Assembly (NCBI RefSeq): GCF_001439845.1
Contig: NZ_JYLO01000011.1
Span: 1 to 64,000 of the forward strand
Reading direction: 5' to 3'
Length of the DNA: 64,000 nt
Origin: Pseudomonas lactis
GTDB taxonomy: Bacteria; Pseudomonadota; Gammaproteobacteria; Pseudomonadales; Pseudomonadaceae
Below the pieces are notes generated by a model that saw only the letters and a program-made list of their open reading frames with translations, was not told the origin of the DNA and searched no databases. Positions 62,293-64,000 of the stretch are shown here, in pieces (positions within the stretch are counted from its first letter, which is position 1; each line of letters starts with the position of its first letter). The translations under genes and the position numbers were made by a program.

Positions 62293-62316
62293 GCCAATTC
62301 TATTGAGGCCCTCGCT

Positions 62317-63633
62317 ATGACCACGTCCACTGCAATTGCCCGACTCAACGCTGCCGACCCGGATTTCGCCCATCATCTGGATCATCTGCTGAGCTGGGAA
62401 AGCGTGTCTGACGACTCGGTCAACCAGCGGGTGCTCGACATCATCAAGGCCGTGCGCGAGCGTGGTGATGCGGCGCTGGTGGACTTCACTCGCCAGTTTG
62501 ACGGCCTGGACGTAAAGTCCATGGCCGACCTGATCCTGCCGCGTGAACGCCTGGAGCTGGCGCTGACGCGCATCACCGCGCCACAGCGCGAAGCCCTGGA
62601 AGTCGCAGCGGCGCGGGTACGCAGCTATCACGAAAAACAGAAGCAGGACTCCTGGAGCTACACCGAGGCCGACGGCACGGTGCTGGGCCAGAAGGTCACG
62701 CCACTGGACCGCGCCGGCCTGTACGTGCCGGGCGGTAAAGCGTCGTACCCATCGTCGGTGTTGATGAATGCCATCCCGGCCAAAGTCGCCGGCGTGACCG
62801 AAGTGGTCATGGTGGTGCCGACCCCGCGTGGCGAAATCAACGAGCTGGTACTGGCTGCCGCCTGCATCGCCGGCGTCGACCGCGTGTTCACCATCGGTGG
62901 CGCCCAGGCCGTCGCAGCGCTGGCCTATGGCACCGAAAGCGTGCCGAAGGTCGACAAGGTGGTTGGCCCTGGCAATATCTACGTCGCCACCGCCAAGCGC
63001 CATGTGTTTGGCCAGGTCGGTATCGACATGATCGCCGGCCCCTCGGAAATCCTTGTGGTGTGTGACGGCCAGACCGACCCGGACTGGATCGCCATGGACC
63101 TGTTCTCCCAGGCGGAGCACGATGAAGACGCCCAGGCGATCCTGGTCAGCCCCGATGCCGAGTTCCTCGACAAGGTCGCCGCCAGCATCAATAAACTGCT
63201 GCCGACCATGGAGCGTGCCGAGATCATCGAGAAGTCGATCAACGGCCGTGGTGCGCTGATTCTGGTGCGTGACATGGAGCAGGCCATCGAAGTGGCCAAC
63301 CGCATCGCACCGGAGCATCTTGAGCTGTCCGTAGCGGACCCACAGGCCTGGTTGCCGTCGATCCGTCACGCCGGGGCGATCTTCATGGGCCGCCACACCA
63401 GCGAAGCCCTGGGCGACTACTGCGCCGGCCCCAACCACGTGTTGCCGACCTCCGGCACTGCACGTTTCTCGTCGCCGCTGGGGGTGTACGACTTCCAGAA
63501 GCGCTCGTCGATTATCTTCTGCTCGCCACAAGGCGCTTCCGAGCTGGGCAAGACCGCCTCGGTGCTGGCCCGTGGTGAATCCCTCAGCGCGCACGCACGC
63601 AGCGCCGAATACCGCATCGTCAAGGGAGAGTAA
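62317..63633 (+). CDS. hisD: Histidinol dehydrogenase
   Basis: A 438-residue zinc enzyme performing the last two oxidations of histidine synthesis. The signature ESVPKVDKVVGPGNIYVATAK and the zinc and base residues around FSQAEHDEDAQAIL and GPNHVLPTSGTARF are present. hisC starts three bases after its stop. Confidence 0.97.
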   Translation: MTTSTAIARLNAADPDFAHHLDHLLSWESVSDDSVNQRVLDIIKAVRERGDAALVDFTRQFDGLDVKSMADLILPRERLELALTRITAPQREALEVAAARVRSYHEKQKQDSWSYTEADGTVLGQKVTPLDRAGLYVPGGKASYPSSVLMNAIPAKVAGVTEVVMVVPTPRGEINELVLAAACIAGVDRVFTIGGAQAVAALAYGTESVPKVDKVVGPGNIYVATAKRHVFGQVGIDMIAGPSEILVVCDGQTDPDWIAMDLFSQAEHDEDAQAILVSPDAEFLDKVAASINKLLPTMERAEIIEKSINGRGALILVRDMEQAIEVANRIAPEHLELSVADPQAWLPSIRHAGAIFMGRHTSEALGDYCAGPNHVLPTSGTARFSSPLGVYDFQKRSSIIFCSPQGASELGKTASVLARGESLSAHARSAEYRIVKGE

Positions 63634-63636
63634 GGC

Positions 63637-64000
63637 ATGAGCAAATTCTGGAGCCCTTTCGTCAAGGACCTGGTGCCTTACGTACCCGGTGAGCAACCGA
63701 AGCTGACCAAGCTGGTCAAGCTCAACACCAATGAAAACCCCTACGGCCCATCGCCCAAGGCGCTGGCGGCAATGCAGGCCGAGTTGAACGACAACTTGCG
63801 CCTGTACCCGGACCCCAACAGCGACCTGCTCAAGCAGGCCGTGGCCAGGTATTACGGGATCGACGCCGGCAAGGTGTTCCTCGGCAACGGTTCCGATGAA
63901 GTTCTGGCGCACATCTTCCATGGCCTGTTCCAGCACGATCTGCCGCTGTTGTTCCCGGATATCAGCTACAGCTTCTACCCGGTGTACTGCGGCCTGTACG
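63637..64000 (+). CDS. hisC: Histidinol-phosphate aminotransferase (5-prime part only)
   Basis: The first 121 codons of an aspartate aminotransferase-fold enzyme; the window ends before the PLP lysine. VKLNTNENPYGPSP and FLGNGSDEVLAHIFHGLF (phosphate-binding) are diagnostic of HisC. It follows hisD by three bases. Confidence 0.93.
   Translation, partial: MSKFWSPFVKDLVPYVPGEQPKLTKLVKLNTNENPYGPSPKALAAMQAELNDNLRLYPDPNSDLLKQAVARYYGIDAGKVFLGNGSDEVLAHIFHGLFQHDLPLLFPDISYSFYPVYCGLY

Noticed and set aside
62269..63936. 555-codon open frame opposite hisD/hisC
   Set aside because: High-GC antisense shadow: it mirrors hisD, has a His/Gln/Arg-rich low-complexity translation and no family signal.
1..64000. 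tRNA, rRNA, prophage or insertion sequence
   Set aside because: No cloverleaf, rRNA core, integrase or transposase sequence was recognised anywhere in the window.

Overview
The window reads as chromosomal DNA of a fluorescent Pseudomonas, most likely the P. fluorescens group. Support: high-GC coding, Pseudomonas-type gene neighbourhoods (roxSR; trpS-zapE; rplM-rpsI-petABC-sspAB; gatCAB/mreBCD/maf/rng/yhdP/tldD; fagA-fumC-orfX-sodA; npr-rapZ-ptsN-hpf-rpoN-lpt-kds; mla-ibaG-murA-hisGDC) and abundant Pseudomonas-style REP/REPIN repeats. No phage, transposase, CRISPR array, rRNA or tRNA was seen. About 66 genes are called; hisC runs off the right end and the first ~65 bases are odd G-rich sequence.

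Layout. 0.1-4.7 kb: a periplasmic SIMPL protein, the RoxSR redox two-component system and a fused ABC exporter. 5-12.4 kb: yhcB, a hydrolase, trpS, zapE, a GlxA-type regulator, an acyl-CoA dehydrogenase and an aldo/keto reductase. 12.6-17.5 kb: ribosomal proteins L13/S9, the cytochrome bc1 operon petABC and sspAB, with a strongly structured element between petC and sspA. 17.6-25.5 kb: the main accessory block, holding a FadR-type regulator, a phospholipase C-like gene and a galactarate route (garD, kdgD, a ketoglutarate semialdehyde dehydrogenase, an MFS permease). 25.6-28.6 kb: an AEC transporter, a PcaC-like protein, a Ca/Na exchanger and an RlpA-like lipoprotein. 28.7-45.3 kb: gatCAB facing mreBCD, then maf, rng, yhdP, a nitrilase-family amidase, tldD, darP and pmbA. 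45.4-49.2 kb: the iron-regulated fagA-fumC-orfX-sodA operon and a ZIP transporter. 49.3-56.4 kb (minus strand): nitrogen PTS, rapZ, hpf, rpoN and the LPS export/Kdo genes. 56.6-64 kb: the Mla phospholipid transport operon, ibaG, murA and hisG-hisD-hisC.

The genes group into envelope building (mre, lpt, kds, mla, murA, yhdP, rapZ), respiration and redox control (roxSR, petABC, sodA, fumC) and sugar-acid catabolism. Items most worth a second look: the nested hairpin between petC and sspA; a probable ATT start for mreC after an intercistronic hairpin; a palindromic operator over the promoter of the galactarate genes; a signal-less phospholipase C-like protein in that locus; a duplicated C-terminal domain on TrpRS; and inverted repeats at every one of the seven convergent gene junctions.
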